From positions 1 through 64,000 of the forward strand of contig NZ_JABAOB010000010.1 in the NCBI RefSeq assembly GCF_012726295.1: DNA of 64,000 nucleotides, in the 5' to 3' direction. Each line of letters begins with the position of its first letter. The stretch's first letter is position 1. A program made the translations under genes and the position numbers. The notes under the pieces are model-generated. The model was not told the origin of the DNA and did no database searches. It worked only from the letters and a program-made list of their open reading frames with translations. This document shows positions 1 through 9,189 of the stretch, in pieces. The stretch is from Chitinophaga sp. Ak27 (GTDB lineage Bacteria > Bacteroidota > Bacteroidia > Chitinophagales > Chitinophagaceae).

Positions 1-1008
1 GTACGTGGGACTGGCCGTCAGGCTCCAGCTACCGTAGGAATATACATCTCCCCGCATGGTAAGGTCAAAATGCTCTCCCAGGCCGATATAATATCCCCCG
101 TTTTCCAGGCCAATCCCTTTCTGCTGGTTCACCACATATTGCGGAGGCAGGATACCGGAGCGCTGCCCCTGTGTAATCGGGAAAATGGCAAAGGGGATGA
201 ATAATGGAGTGGGGATCCCTTCAATTTCCAGGTTTGCCGGCCCGGAAATTACCAATTTATCAGGGATAACCTTTATTTTACGTGCGCGAAAGCTAAAGTG
301 GGGTGTATCCAAGTTACAGGTAGTATACCCGTTTTTAAACCCAAAAATGGTATTATCAGCCGCTTTTTTGGTTTGTGCACTGTGGATATAGCCTTCCCCG
401 TATTGGGAACGGGTGTTGTAGATCTTTGCCTTTTGGGAAGTAAAATTATATTTGAGGGTGTCCGACTCGAAGCTCTGTCCCCCGTCATTCATGATAGGGC
501 CGCCAAACAGCTTACCGGCGGTGTCTTTGGCGTTGGTAGCCTCGAGAATGCCGGTCTCCTGGTCGAAATTCATCTTTTCGGCCGTCAGGTCGATGGATTT
601 ATACTTGGTGTTGGCGCTGCCATATAAATAAAAGCGTTTATCCGGCACCATCAGGATGATAGAGTCCTTAGCCTTGTAATGTACCGGGGCATCCAGGGTA
701 TCCTTGGAAATCTTCGGTACAAACAGCGTATCTACCGTTGTCCCTTTGCTGGTATCCGCATCCGGCGACAAGATGTTGGTATCTGCTACCGGGGCTGCCA
801 CCGGAACAGGGCGTTTTACTTTGGAGCTGTCCTTACGGACAACCGGCTGGACGGTATCTGCCAAATTTTTGTTAAAAAATGAAAAAGCTTGTGGCCTGGA
901 GCCTGCAACTGCATCTATAATAAAAGGAATGGCAATCAACATACCGGCAAAAACCAGGTATGTCTGTCGGAAAAACTTTTTATAATTATTTTTGTAGCTA
1001 GCGTTCAT
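1..1008 (-). CDS. lptD: LPS-assembly protein LptD-like, N-terminal part (cut by window edge)
   Basis: The ATG is at 1008 and 336 codons stay open to base 1, so the C-terminal barrel lies outside the window. Residues about 14-35 form a hydrophobic export segment. A Ser/Thr/Pro-rich linker with many Asp-Thr pairs follows. From about residue 115 comes an OstA/LptA-like beta-jellyroll region (FYLYGSANTKYKSIDL, then SFRARKIKVIPDKLVISG and IPTPLFIPFAIFP), the pattern of Bacteroidota 'putative LPS assembly protein LptD'. In the family this outer-membrane protein inserts lipopolysaccharide into the outer leaflet. It is divergent from an amidase/MlaD/OstA-like group. A CAAACCTA at 1024-1031 is a perfect reverse-strand TAnnTTTG element 16 nt before the ATG. 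The family call is good; completeness cannot be judged. Confidence 0.82.
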   Translation of the reverse strand, partial: MNASYKNNYKKFFRQTYLVFAGMLIAIPFIIDAVAGSRPQAFSFFNKNLADTVQPVVRKDSSKVKRPVPVAAPVADTNILSPDADTSKGTTVDTLFVPKISKDTLDAPVHYKAKDSIILMVPDKRFYLYGSANTKYKSIDLTAEKMNFDQETGILEATNAKDTAGKLFGGPIMNDGGQSFESDTLKYNFTSQKAKIYNTRSQYGEGYIHSAQTKKAADNTIFGFKNGYTTCNLDTPHFSFRARKIKVIPDKLVISGPANLEIEGIPTPLFIPFAIFPITQGQRSGILPPQYVVNQQKGIGLENGGYYIGLGEHFDLTMRGDVYSYGSWSLTASPTY

Positions 1009-1023
1009 GTGTTACGGCGGCCA

Positions 1024-1056
1024 CAAACCTACAAGATTTTATACAATTTATTACAA
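1024..1056 (-). promoter_or_regulatory. candidate promoter of the lptD-like gene
   Basis: On the minus strand TAGGTTTG (plus 1024-1031) fits the Bacteroidota -7 element TAnnTTTG. A TTG (plus CAA at 1054-1056) lies 22 bp further upstream, at the long end of the usual spacing. It ends 15 nt before the ATG. Confidence 0.5.
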
Positions 1057-1184
1057 AAGGTAACTTGTAATGTTTGAAAACACTTATATTGAAAGGTAGT
1101 CGAAACTCGCATGGAGAAAGAAGATGATTAATTTAACAGATAAACTTATTTTTTTATTTTTTGTGAAAAACAGCACCCATTAAA

Positions 1185-2420
1185 ATGAGAATCATGCGCT
1201 GGAACCGATTTTGGATTTTAGGACTGGGAACACTATTCACCTGTACCTTTTTTATTCAGGCCAAAAATAATCCCGTTACCAGGAAACAGGATAAGCCTAT
1301 ACGAACAATTATAATAGATGCCGGCCACGGCGGTGAAGATCCCGGCGCCAAAGGTAGCTATTCTACGGAAAAACAAGTCACCCTCGAAGTAGCCCTCAAA
1401 CTGGGCAAAATCCTGGAAGAAAATATGCCCGATGTAAAGGTGGTGTATACACGAAAAACTGACCGCTTTGACGATCCCCGCAAAAAAGCCCAGATCGCCA
1501 ACGACAACAAAGGTGAACTATTCGTATCTATCCACTGTAACTCTACCGGCAAAATCCGTAAAGTAACCGGGTATAAAACCGTATACCACAGAAAAGGGAA
1601 AAGGAAAATTGCGTCCAAACAACCTATCTACGCCTATTATCCCAGTAATGCCAAAGGAACTGAAACTTATATCTGGGCTACCAGTAAAAACAACGCCAAA
1701 ATGGAATCCCTTAAACAGAATTCCGTTATCGTACTGGATGCCAACTCAGAAGAAACAAAGCAGCTGATGGATGATACCGATCCCGAAACCTTTATTCTCT
1801 TAAATACCCTGAGAAACGCCTACTTCGACCAAAGCCTCCGCCTCTCTACCCTCATCGAAGATGAATTCACCCGGGTAGGCCGCATCAGCCGCGGCGCCAG
1901 GCAGAGAAATGAAAAAGGTATCTGGGTACTCTCCGCTACCGCCATGCCCAGCGTACTCGTAGAACTCGGCTTTATCAGCAACCCGGAAGAAGAAGACTAC
2001 CTCAACTCCGGCAGCGGCCAGCAGGAACTGGCTAACTGCATCTACAAAGCCATTAAACGTTACCGCGAGGAACTCGACAGGTTTACCAACAACCGGAACA
2101 GCTCACCCGCTACCACCCGGAGCAATTCCAGGAGCAACAACAACGCCGCGATGCTGAAACCAGGCAAACCCGCAAAGAACCAACCGGATCCCGGCGATGG
2201 CTATTGCGTACAACTCATGATCACCGACAAACTTTATAAACCAGGAGCTTCCATTTTCAGGAAGCTCCCTGGTGATATCAACCGGCAGCCGGTTGTCATG
2301 AATAAAAAAAAAATGAACAAATATATGTGGGGACGCTTCAAAACAGATCAGCAGGCCTCGAACGCCCTCCGCAAAGCCCGCAAGCTGGGATTTAAAGGCG
2401 CTTTCGTGACCAACTGCTAA
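1185..2420 (+). CDS. N-acetylmuramoyl-L-alanine amidase (Amidase_3) with C-terminal SPOR-like domain
   Basis: 411 aa. It has an N-terminal hydrophobic export segment (residues 9-25). The Amidase_3 catalytic domain runs from about residue 40 to 295. The zinc-site motifs are IIIDAGHGGEDPGAKG (His48), a Glu at about 62, FVSIHCNS (His117) and VLVELGFISNPEEE near 265. The enzyme cleaves the amide bond between MurNAc and the stem peptide in the periplasm. An insertion of about 50 residues (135-195) separates the core motifs, as in Bacteroidota homologues. A low-complexity Asn/Ser/Arg linker leads to a C-terminal domain of about 70 aa (GYCVQLMITDKLYK to GFKGAFVTNC) resembling SPOR, which would bind denuded glycan at division sites. 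Start ATG 1185; a second ATG three codons on is also possible. Confidence 0.88.
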   Translation: MRIMRWNRFWILGLGTLFTCTFFIQAKNNPVTRKQDKPIRTIIIDAGHGGEDPGAKGSYSTEKQVTLEVALKLGKILEENMPDVKVVYTRKTDRFDDPRKKAQIANDNKGELFVSIHCNSTGKIRKVTGYKTVYHRKGKRKIASKQPIYAYYPSNAKGTETYIWATSKNNAKMESLKQNSVIVLDANSEETKQLMDDTDPETFILLNTLRNAYFDQSLRLSTLIEDEFTRVGRISRGARQRNEKGIWVLSATAMPSVLVELGFISNPEEEDYLNSGSGQQELANCIYKAIKRYREELDRFTNNRNSSPATTRSNSRSNNNAAMLKPGKPAKNQPDPGDGYCVQLMITDKLYKPGASIFRKLPGDINRQPVVMNKKKMNKYMWGRFKTDQQASNALRKARKLGFKGAFVTNC

Positions 2421-2520
2421 TTCCCCCCTTCTTCCCCATCCCCCCACCATCATCTACCCCTCCCCCTCTTTTTTATTACCAACATTTTTACCCAACTACG
2501 CCCCGTGCATGCTTTTTGAT

Positions 2521-2528
2521 TATTTTTG
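2521..2528 (+). promoter_or_regulatory. candidate -7 element before mlaD-like gene
   Basis: TATTTTTG matches TAnnTTTG and lies 20 nt before the ATG at 2549. No clear TTG at the usual -33 distance. Confidence 0.4.
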
Positions 2529-2548
2529 CGTGAACGTATACGAATCTC

Positions 2549-3547
2549 ATGCTCAAATTATCTAATGAAACCAAAGTAGGTGTACTGACGGTGCTGGGTA
2601 TAACCTTACTTGTGCTGGGCTTTAATTTATTGAAAGGAAAAAGCCTGTTTTCACATAATAAAACCATTTATGCCGTATATAAACAGGTGAATGGCCTGCA
2701 ACCAGCCAACGCGGTACAGGTAAATGGACTGGTAGTAGGTAGCGTCAGCAACCTCGAAGTAATGGGCAAAGATGCCTCCAGGATATTGGTGACCATCACC
2801 ATCACCAAAAAAATTGATCTCCCACGCAATTCTGTAGCCCGCATCAGCAGCGACCTGCTGGGCACGAAAACAGTGCAGCTCGACCTGGGTAACGCCAGCG
2901 AATATCTGAAAAATGGGGATACCCTCTACGCCGCAGTAGACGGCTCCATTACAGACGCCGTGAAAGAACAGCTCAGCCCCCTGGTTAAAAAACTGCAAGG
3001 GACCCTGTCAAATATCGACTCCGTACTGCTCAGCGTAAATGGTATCCTGGATACTACCGCTAAAGGAAATCTTCAGGAAGCTATCCGTGGCCTTAACATC
3101 ACCATGCGCAACTTCTCACATACTTCCGCCTCCCTCAACAATATGCTGGACCCGGATAAAGGAAGTGTGTCCAAAACTTTCAATAACCTGGCATCTATTT
3201 CCGGTAACCTGAAAGATAATAACGCGAAAATTACCGGTATCCTCGATAATGCCCAGAAAGCGACCGACGCACTGGCTAAAGGTAATATCGATAAAACACT
3301 GCTACAACTGCAGCAAACCGTCAATAACCTGAACCAGACTATCGGCAAACTCAATACCACCGACGGTACCGCCGGCCTGTTGCTCAATGATAAAAAGGTG
3401 TACAACAACCTCCAATACTCACTGGGCAACCTGAATAAGCTACTGGAAGACCTCCGCGTCAATCCAAAACGCTATGTTCACTTCTCCCTGTTTGGCAAAA
3501 AAGATAAAACGAAACCGCTTCCTTCAGATACAGCAGCGGCACAATAA
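2549..3547 (+). CDS. MlaD family (MCE domain) protein
   Basis: 332 aa. A single N-terminal membrane anchor (residues 9-28, VGVLTVLGITLLVLGFNLL) is followed by one MCE domain (about 38-115; GLQPANAVQVNGLVVGSV and ISSDLLGTKTVQLDLG are typical). A long helical/coiled tail with recurring Asn-Leu-Asn spacing runs to the C-terminus. MCE proteins bind or carry lipids across the periplasm, usually with an MlaE permease and MlaF ATPase; no permease or ATPase gene lies next to it here. It is 9 nt upstream of the OstA-like gene and very likely co-transcribed with it. Confidence 0.86.
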   Translation: MLKLSNETKVGVLTVLGITLLVLGFNLLKGKSLFSHNKTIYAVYKQVNGLQPANAVQVNGLVVGSVSNLEVMGKDASRILVTITITKKIDLPRNSVARISSDLLGTKTVQLDLGNASEYLKNGDTLYAAVDGSITDAVKEQLSPLVKKLQGTLSNIDSVLLSVNGILDTTAKGNLQEAIRGLNITMRNFSHTSASLNNMLDPDKGSVSKTFNNLASISGNLKDNNAKITGILDNAQKATDALAKGNIDKTLLQLQQTVNNLNQTIGKLNTTDGTAGLLLNDKKVYNNLQYSLGNLNKLLEDLRVNPKRYVHFSLFGKKDKTKPLPSDTAAAQ

Positions 3548-3556
3548 TAAGAATCA

Positions 3557-5446
3557 ATGCATCGATACATAAAATCAGGGATTTTCCTGGCTGTCATCTG
3601 TTTCTTCGCAATGTCGGCCAGTGCCCAGTTTCCGGCCAAACCAGCGCCGAAAACAGGGTCCGTTATTGAAATTATTCACGCGGATACACTCATCATGTAT
3701 GAACGCGACTCCGTAAGCCTCACCCGCTTCGTAGGCAGCGCCGTATTCAAACAGGGAACTACCCTGTTCAACTGCGACAGCGCCGTAAAAAATAATAAAA
3801 CCAATATTATCGATGCCTATGGCAATATTCATATCAACCAGGCAGACAGCATCCATATCTATGGTAATTACCTGAACTATGATGCCAACACCCGCATCGC
3901 ACTGCTCCGCGATAACGCCAGGCTCACAGATGGTAAAGTAACCATCACCGGCCCGGAACTACAATATGATATGAATGCCAAAATTGGTTCGTATACACAG
4001 GGCGGACGCCTCGTCAACGGCAAAAGTGTACTTACCAGCGAACAAGGTTACTATTACACAGAAACAAAAGAGATGCATTTCATGCAGAATGTGTTGCTGG
4101 TAGACCCGGAGTATACCCTTAGTACCAGCGAACTACTCTATAACACCGGTACTAAAATAGCCACCATCATTGCACCCACCACGATCAACAACAATGATAA
4201 AAGTACCATGTACGCCACCAGCGGCTATTATGATACCGATAAAGGATACGGCAATTTTGGTAACCGCCCCACAATCGAAGATAGTACCGGTACCATTACC
4301 GCCGATAATATAGAAATGGATAAGCTCACCGGCATGGCCTATGCCACCGGTAATATGGTGTATAAGGATACCGCCCGCAAAATGTCCCTGCTGGCCAACA
4401 AGGGCGTGGTAAACCAACGCGAAAAAACCATACTGGCCACCCAGAAGCCATTGCTCATCATGGAAAAAAATAAAGATACGCTGTACATGGCCGCCGATAC
4501 ACTGTTCTCCGGCGTCATCAAACCAGACGACAGCCTCTCTATTCCATCTGTAGCAGGTTTAAAACGTATTCCCGAATCACCCACCAAAAACCTGAGAAGC
4601 CTGCAAACGATCAGGCCTCCCGATAGATTCACTGCCACCATCTCGCCGCTCACAAAAGGCGACGCCATTGCCCGGAAACAGGAAAACGACAATATCGCAC
4701 CCAATGTATCCGCGTTCATGGCCGATAGCGCAATGGCTAAAACCAAACAGACATTCGATTCAGTGAAGATGAAAACGGTGAAAGTAGCCCCCCCTGCTAA
4801 CGTAGTCTTGCACGATTCCCTGCCAGGTATTAAGCATCACGCCGACAGCATGGCGCTGAGCGCACCAAAGGATACCAGCGAACAACGCTATATTCTCGCT
4901 TATCATCACGTAAAAATATTTTCCGACTCCCTACAGGGCGTAGCCGACAGCGTATTCTACTCCTCCAGGGACTCTATATTCCGCTTCTATGGCAAACCCG
5001 TTTTCTGGTCTAACAACACCACCCAGCTAAGCGGCGACACCATCCTGATGTTTACCAAAAATCAGACAGCCGATAAAATGCTGTTGAAAAATAACGGCTT
5101 CATTATCAACGAAGCAGGCCCCGGTATGTATAACCAGATTAAAGGCAGCATCATCACCGGCTATATCCTTGGCGAAACACTCGACTGGATGCACGTGGAA
5201 GGAAATGCCGAAACCATTAACTATATCAAAGACCAGGCGGGCGCCTATATGAGTGTAAATAAAGCACAATGCGCCATTATCAATATCTACTTTAAGAAAA
5301 GTGAAGTGAATAAAGTGGTCCTCGTCAAAGACCCTGAAGGGGTCGTATATCCGTTTACCCAACGTCCGTTAGACCAGCTGCAACTGGAAAATTTCAAATG
5401 GGACATTAAACGGCAGCCCAAGAGCAAATACGAGCTAATGCAATAG
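3557..5446 (+). CDS. OstA/LptA-like periplasmic protein
   Basis: 629 aa with an Ala-rich signal peptide (cleavage after about residue 23, MSASAQ). Residues about 35-290 are OstA-type beta-jellyroll repeats, seen in phrases such as DTLIMYERDSVSLTRFVGSA and VTITGPELQYDMNAKIGSY. The C-terminal part (from about 430) repeats the pattern (YHHVKIFSDSLQGVADSVFY). LptA-like proteins bridge LPS from the inner membrane to LptD. The length is three times that of proteobacterial LptA and usual for Bacteroidota 'OstA-like' proteins. It is the last gene of the amidase/mlaD group and is closed by a strong hairpin. A role as LPS bridge partner of the divergent LptD is inference from family and neighbourhood. 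Confidence 0.82.
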   Translation: MHRYIKSGIFLAVICFFAMSASAQFPAKPAPKTGSVIEIIHADTLIMYERDSVSLTRFVGSAVFKQGTTLFNCDSAVKNNKTNIIDAYGNIHINQADSIHIYGNYLNYDANTRIALLRDNARLTDGKVTITGPELQYDMNAKIGSYTQGGRLVNGKSVLTSEQGYYYTETKEMHFMQNVLLVDPEYTLSTSELLYNTGTKIATIIAPTTINNNDKSTMYATSGYYDTDKGYGNFGNRPTIEDSTGTITADNIEMDKLTGMAYATGNMVYKDTARKMSLLANKGVVNQREKTILATQKPLLIMEKNKDTLYMAADTLFSGVIKPDDSLSIPSVAGLKRIPESPTKNLRSLQTIRPPDRFTATISPLTKGDAIARKQENDNIAPNVSAFMADSAMAKTKQTFDSVKMKTVKVAPPANVVLHDSLPGIKHHADSMALSAPKDTSEQRYILAYHHVKIFSDSLQGVADSVFYSSRDSIFRFYGKPVFWSNNTTQLSGDTILMFTKNQTADKMLLKNNGFIINEAGPGMYNQIKGSIITGYILGETLDWMHVEGNAETINYIKDQAGAYMSVNKAQCAIINIYFKKSEVNKVVLVKDPEGVVYPFTQRPLDQLQLENFKWDIKRQPKSKYELMQ

Positions 5447-5452
5447 CTTCCA

Positions 5453-5487
5453 GGTATAACAGGCAGCACGATACTGCCTGTTATACC
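5453..5487. terminator. 14-bp hairpin after the OstA-like gene
   Basis: Perfect inverted repeat, arms 5453-5466 and 5474-5487, 7-nt loop, starting 6 nt past the stop codon. No U-tract follows, so it may be a processing or stability hairpin rather than a classical intrinsic terminator. Confidence 0.6.
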
Positions 5488-5518
5488 CGGGAATATTACC
5501 TCACCTAAACCATACACC

Positions 5519-6736
5519 GTGCTAAAGAACTCTATCAAATTAATCCGTAAAACGCTGTTGTCGCCACTCTATGTGTTTTTTAAAGACAGCCGCGCAGTAG
5601 GCATTGTACTCATTGCCTGCACCATCATTTCCATGGTGCTGGCCAATTCAGGTGTACAAACGGATTACGTAGGGTTCTGGAACAATTTGTTTGATCCCAG
5701 CACCGGGCATCACTATCAATACCGCGCGCTCCACCTGCCCAACTCCTACCTGTTATGGATAAACGACGGTATGATGGTATTGTTCTTTTTTCTTGTAGGC
5801 ATGGAGATCAAGCGGGAGCTAACTGTAGGCGAGCTGTCTTCCCTCCGTAAATCCATTCTGCCGGTGCTGGCGGCTATTGGCGGTATGTTATTTCCTGCTG
5901 TCATTTTCGCTGTTATTAATAAAAATACCTCCTTTACCCATGGCTGGGGCATCCCCATGGCCACTGATATCGCCTTCTCCCTGGGTATCTTATCCCTGCT
6001 CGGCCGAAGGATTCCGGTGGGGCTTAAAATCTTCCTGATGGCCCTGGCCATCATCGACGACCTGGGTGCCATCCTCACTATCGCCATATTTTATACGCCC
6101 CACCTGGATGTAAAATACCTGTTGATTGGAGGCGGTGTATTCTTAATTCCACTGCTACTGAATTTTTTGAAAGTACAACGGCTCATTTTATATTTTATCC
6201 CCGGCATCGTGCTGTGGTATTGCCTCTTCAATTCAGGTGTACATGCCACTATCGCCGGAGTATTACTTGCATTCTGCATTCCACTGGATAAGATATCCGA
6301 CCTGGTACATGGTTTACATGATCCGGTCAACTTTATTATTATGCCCATCTTTGCATTGGCCAACACCGCGATACAGCTCCCGGCCGATATTGGCGCAGCG
6401 CTGCACAATGAAGTCAGTTATGGCATCATGGCAGGTTTGTTGCTGGGCAAACCACTGGGAATTTTCACCCTGTCGTTTATTGCTGTTAAATGCAAATGGG
6501 CGTCCCTGCCCTCCAGAGCCGGATGGCCACAATTATTGGGTGTTGGACTCATCGCCGGAATAGGTTTTACTATGTCTATTTTTATCTCTTCCCTGGCTTA
6601 CGAGGAACGTGATTTACAGATCATTGCGATCATTTCAGTGATCGCCGCTTCCCTGCTGGCAGGCATAGCCGGCTTCGTTTTTCTCCGCCTCATGAAACCG
6701 GTTGGCACTGTTCTTGTAAAGCAACCTTTGATTTAA
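5519..6736 (+). CDS. nhaA: Na+/H+ antiporter NhaA
   Basis: 405 aa, GTG start. Inner-membrane antiporter with about 12 hydrophobic segments. Family signatures visible: LFFFLVGMEIKRELTVGELS near residue 95-115, GWGIPMATDIAFSLGILSLL, and the ALAIIDDLGAILTIAIFY segment carrying the paired Asp180-Asp181 equivalent to the ion-binding Asp163/164 of E. coli NhaA. It exchanges cytoplasmic Na+ for external H+ for pH and sodium homeostasis. Length fits the family (about 390-440). It stands alone between a hairpin and a short OM-protein gene. Confidence 0.95.
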   Translation: MLKNSIKLIRKTLLSPLYVFFKDSRAVGIVLIACTIISMVLANSGVQTDYVGFWNNLFDPSTGHHYQYRALHLPNSYLLWINDGMMVLFFFLVGMEIKRELTVGELSSLRKSILPVLAAIGGMLFPAVIFAVINKNTSFTHGWGIPMATDIAFSLGILSLLGRRIPVGLKIFLMALAIIDDLGAILTIAIFYTPHLDVKYLLIGGGVFLIPLLLNFLKVQRLILYFIPGIVLWYCLFNSGVHATIAGVLLAFCIPLDKISDLVHGLHDPVNFIIMPIFALANTAIQLPADIGAALHNEVSYGIMAGLLLGKPLGIFTLSFIAVKCKWASLPSRAGWPQLLGVGLIAGIGFTMSIFISSLAYEERDLQIIAIISVIAASLLAGIAGFVFLRLMKPVGTVLVKQPLI

Positions 6737-6813
6737 TTTTCGTCGTGCATACTCTAGGAAAAAAGCCAACGTTTCTAAACGTGTATTTTACGGACCACTC
6801 AAAAAACACATCT

Positions 6814-7338
6814 ATGAAAAAAGTCGTGTTACTTTTCAGCATGATCGCTGTACTCGCGATACAGGCTAACGCGCAAAAAAGAAGCTACAAAAGCAGCGAT
6901 CCTTCCAACTATAATACCGCTTTAGGTATTCGTCTGAATCCATGGATAGTTGGATTTACCGTTAAACATTTTATCCAGGGCCCTCATGCCATTGAAGGAC
7001 TGGTAACTACCAACCACGAACACAGGAATAATGTAACCGTTACGGGGTTATACGAATACAACTGGAATATTGGCGTACCCCAACTCGTGATGTATGCTGG
7101 TGGCGGTGCACATATCGGCTTTTACGACCGTCGCGATTATGACTGGGATCGTTATGTAGAAAAAGGTAAAGGCACTTACGTATCACCCGGACTGGATGGT
7201 ATCATTGGTATTGAGTATACCTTCAAGAAATTTCCTTTAAACATCAGTGCTGATCTGAAACCTTACGTACAGTTTGTTGGACCCACCAACTACATGGGTG
7301 AGGAGATCGGCGGTGTGTCTGCCCGGTTTGCTTTCTAA
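6814..7338 (+). CDS. small secreted outer-membrane beta-barrel protein, uncharacterised
   Basis: 174 aa from the ATG at 6814. This start is preferred to an upstream in-frame GTG at 6745 because it gives a clean signal peptide (KKVVLLFSMIAVLAIQANAQ, cleavage after about residue 20). The mature part has alternating aromatic/glycine strands (ALGIRLNPWIVGFTVKHFI, YAGGGAHIGFYDRRDYDW) and ends in Phe (SARFAF), which suggests an eight-stranded outer-membrane barrel. No ligand or pathway can be inferred. A Rho-independent terminator follows. Confidence 0.7.
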   Translation: MKKVVLLFSMIAVLAIQANAQKRSYKSSDPSNYNTALGIRLNPWIVGFTVKHFIQGPHAIEGLVTTNHEHRNNVTVTGLYEYNWNIGVPQLVMYAGGGAHIGFYDRRDYDWDRYVEKGKGTYVSPGLDGIIGIEYTFKKFPLNISADLKPYVQFVGPTNYMGEEIGGVSARFAF

Positions 7339-7360
7339 ACCCGCTGACCACTTCATTACA

Positions 7361-7394
7361 AACGGATCATGAGGCAAGCATGGTCCGTTTTTTT
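7361..7394 (+). terminator. intrinsic terminator after the small OM protein
   Basis: 11-bp stem (7361-7371 with 7379-7389, one G-U type mismatch) followed by a run of T to 7394. Confidence 0.85.
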
Positions 7395-7424
7395 ATGTTC
7401 CCTATTTTGAAGTAATTTTATTAC

Positions 7425-8942
7425 ATGAAAATCTTCTCCGCCCCCCAAATCCGCGAGGCCGATGCCTTCACGATCGCCCATGAGCCCATCAGCAGCGCTC
7501 AACTGATGGAAAGGGCCGCCGGCAAATGCGCGGCGTGGCTGGAAGAACATTATGCTCCTCGCTACCCGGTATATATTTTTTGCGGAAAAGGAAATAATGG
7601 GGGAGATGGATTGGTAATAGCCCGCCTGCTACTCGATCATGGCTATAAGGTCAGCGCCGGAATATTACAATATGGCGCCCAGGCTAGCCCCGATCACCAG
7701 CTGAACCTGGAAGCCCTGCAACAGCAATACCCCGCCAGTCTGTATCCGATAGGCGATGTGTCAGATATCCCTGCCCTGCCCCCGGATGCGATCATTATAG
7801 ATGCCATTTTCGGTACTGGTATGAGCAGGCCTATAGAAGGGTGGCTGACTGGCGTAGTGCATCATCTCAATGGACAACGCGGCAAACATATCATCATTGC
7901 AGTAGATATGCCTTCCGGGCTGCGGGCCGATGAAAGCAGCGTGCAACAAACGGTGATACAAGCGCATCACACTTTAAGTTTCGAATGTTATAAACTCGCA
8001 TTCCTGCTCCCGGAAAATGCACCCTATACCGGAGAAGTACATATACTTCCTATAGGACTACATCCGGACTATATAACGCACACGCCCACACGCTATTTGC
8101 TCACCGATCCAGGCATTATCCAAACCATTTACCAGCCCCGCACCCCCTTTGCCCATAAGGGTACTTACGGACATGCGCTGCTCATAGCCGGAAGCTATGG
8201 CAAAATGGGCGCCGCGGTGTTGAGTGCCAGGGCGTGCCTGCGTGCCGGTGTGGGACTGCTTACCTGTTACGTGCCGCAATGCGGCTACAATATTATGCAG
8301 CTCAGCGAGCCCTGTGCCATGTGTATCACGGATGAAGATCCGCATTATAGTCTCCATTTTCATAGCAGCATCAACAACACTGCTTACAAAGCGATCGGTA
8401 TAGGCCCCGGGCTGGATACCCAACCGGGTACGGCCAGGGCCCTGGAACATTTGCTGGACAGCTATCAGCGGCCAATGGTCATTGATGCCGATGCACTTAA
8501 TCTACTTTCCGTATATCCGTCCCTGTTATACAAGGTACCGAAAGGCTCTATACTCACGCCTCATCCCAAAGAATTTGAGCGGCTGTTTGGCGCTACTCCC
8601 AATGAAGTGGCACGCCTGGAATTATTATCTCAACAGGCAATCAAATTGCAGATATACATCCTGCTCAAAGGCCGGTATTCTGCCATTGCCTGCCCGGATG
8701 GCGCTGTCTATTTCAATAATACAGGCAATCCCGGTATGGCCACCGGGGGCAGCGGCGATGTGCTCACCGGCATACTGACCGGTTTGCTGGCACAGGGTTA
8801 TAGTTCTAAAGCCACCGCTATCCTGGGTGCCTGGCTGCATGGGTTTGCAGGCGACCTGGCCGCTGCCCACCTGTCGCAGGAAGCCATGACTGCTGCCGAC
8901 ATCATACAATGGCTCGGAAAGGCTTTCCTGGAAGGCATTTGA
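7425..8942 (+). CDS. nnr: bifunctional NAD(P)H-hydrate epimerase / ADP-dependent NAD(P)H-hydrate dehydratase
   Basis: 505 aa, fusion of two repair enzymes. Residues 1-215 are the YjeF_N epimerase (start MKIFSAPQIREADAFTI; phosphate-loop motif CGKGNNGGDGLVIARLL at about 52-68; IDAIFGTGMSRPI). Residues about 230-505 are the ribokinase-like dehydratase (HKGTYGHALLIAGSYGKMGA; VIDADALN; LTPHPKEFERLFG; nucleotide/catalytic loop GMATGGSGDVLTGILTGLL). Together they restore hydrated NADH/NADPH; epimerisation of R-NAD(P)HX feeds ADP-dependent dehydration of the S form. Single-gene unit with its own upstream region. Confidence 0.95.
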   Translation: MKIFSAPQIREADAFTIAHEPISSAQLMERAAGKCAAWLEEHYAPRYPVYIFCGKGNNGGDGLVIARLLLDHGYKVSAGILQYGAQASPDHQLNLEALQQQYPASLYPIGDVSDIPALPPDAIIIDAIFGTGMSRPIEGWLTGVVHHLNGQRGKHIIIAVDMPSGLRADESSVQQTVIQAHHTLSFECYKLAFLLPENAPYTGEVHILPIGLHPDYITHTPTRYLLTDPGIIQTIYQPRTPFAHKGTYGHALLIAGSYGKMGAAVLSARACLRAGVGLLTCYVPQCGYNIMQLSEPCAMCITDEDPHYSLHFHSSINNTAYKAIGIGPGLDTQPGTARALEHLLDSYQRPMVIDADALNLLSVYPSLLYKVPKGSILTPHPKEFERLFGATPNEVARLELLSQQAIKLQIYILLKGRYSAIACPDGAVYFNNTGNPGMATGGSGDVLTGILTGLLAQGYSSKATAILGAWLHGFAGDLAAAHLSQEAMTAADIIQWLGKAFLEGI

Positions 8943-9189
8943 CACATTCCCTGCTGTCGCCATGGCAATAAAGTGACGCTGCTCCCCAACATATAATCAT
9001 TTTTCCCACTCCAAGGTTATTTTTTACGCCCAAATCCTTGCTCATGGCGAAGGTGTTTAATATTTTTCCGGACGCTCTACACAATTAATAATTTATGTTT
9101 TATATTCATTTGAAATATTTTTTTGAGAATCCTATAATTTTTTAATTACTAAACTTTTTTGTCAACCAGTATTAATAAATTTCGCGTAC

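Noticed and set aside
6745..6813. GTG start 23 codons before the small OM protein
   Set aside because: It would put a non-signal sequence ahead of an ideal signal peptide that begins at the ATG at 6814.
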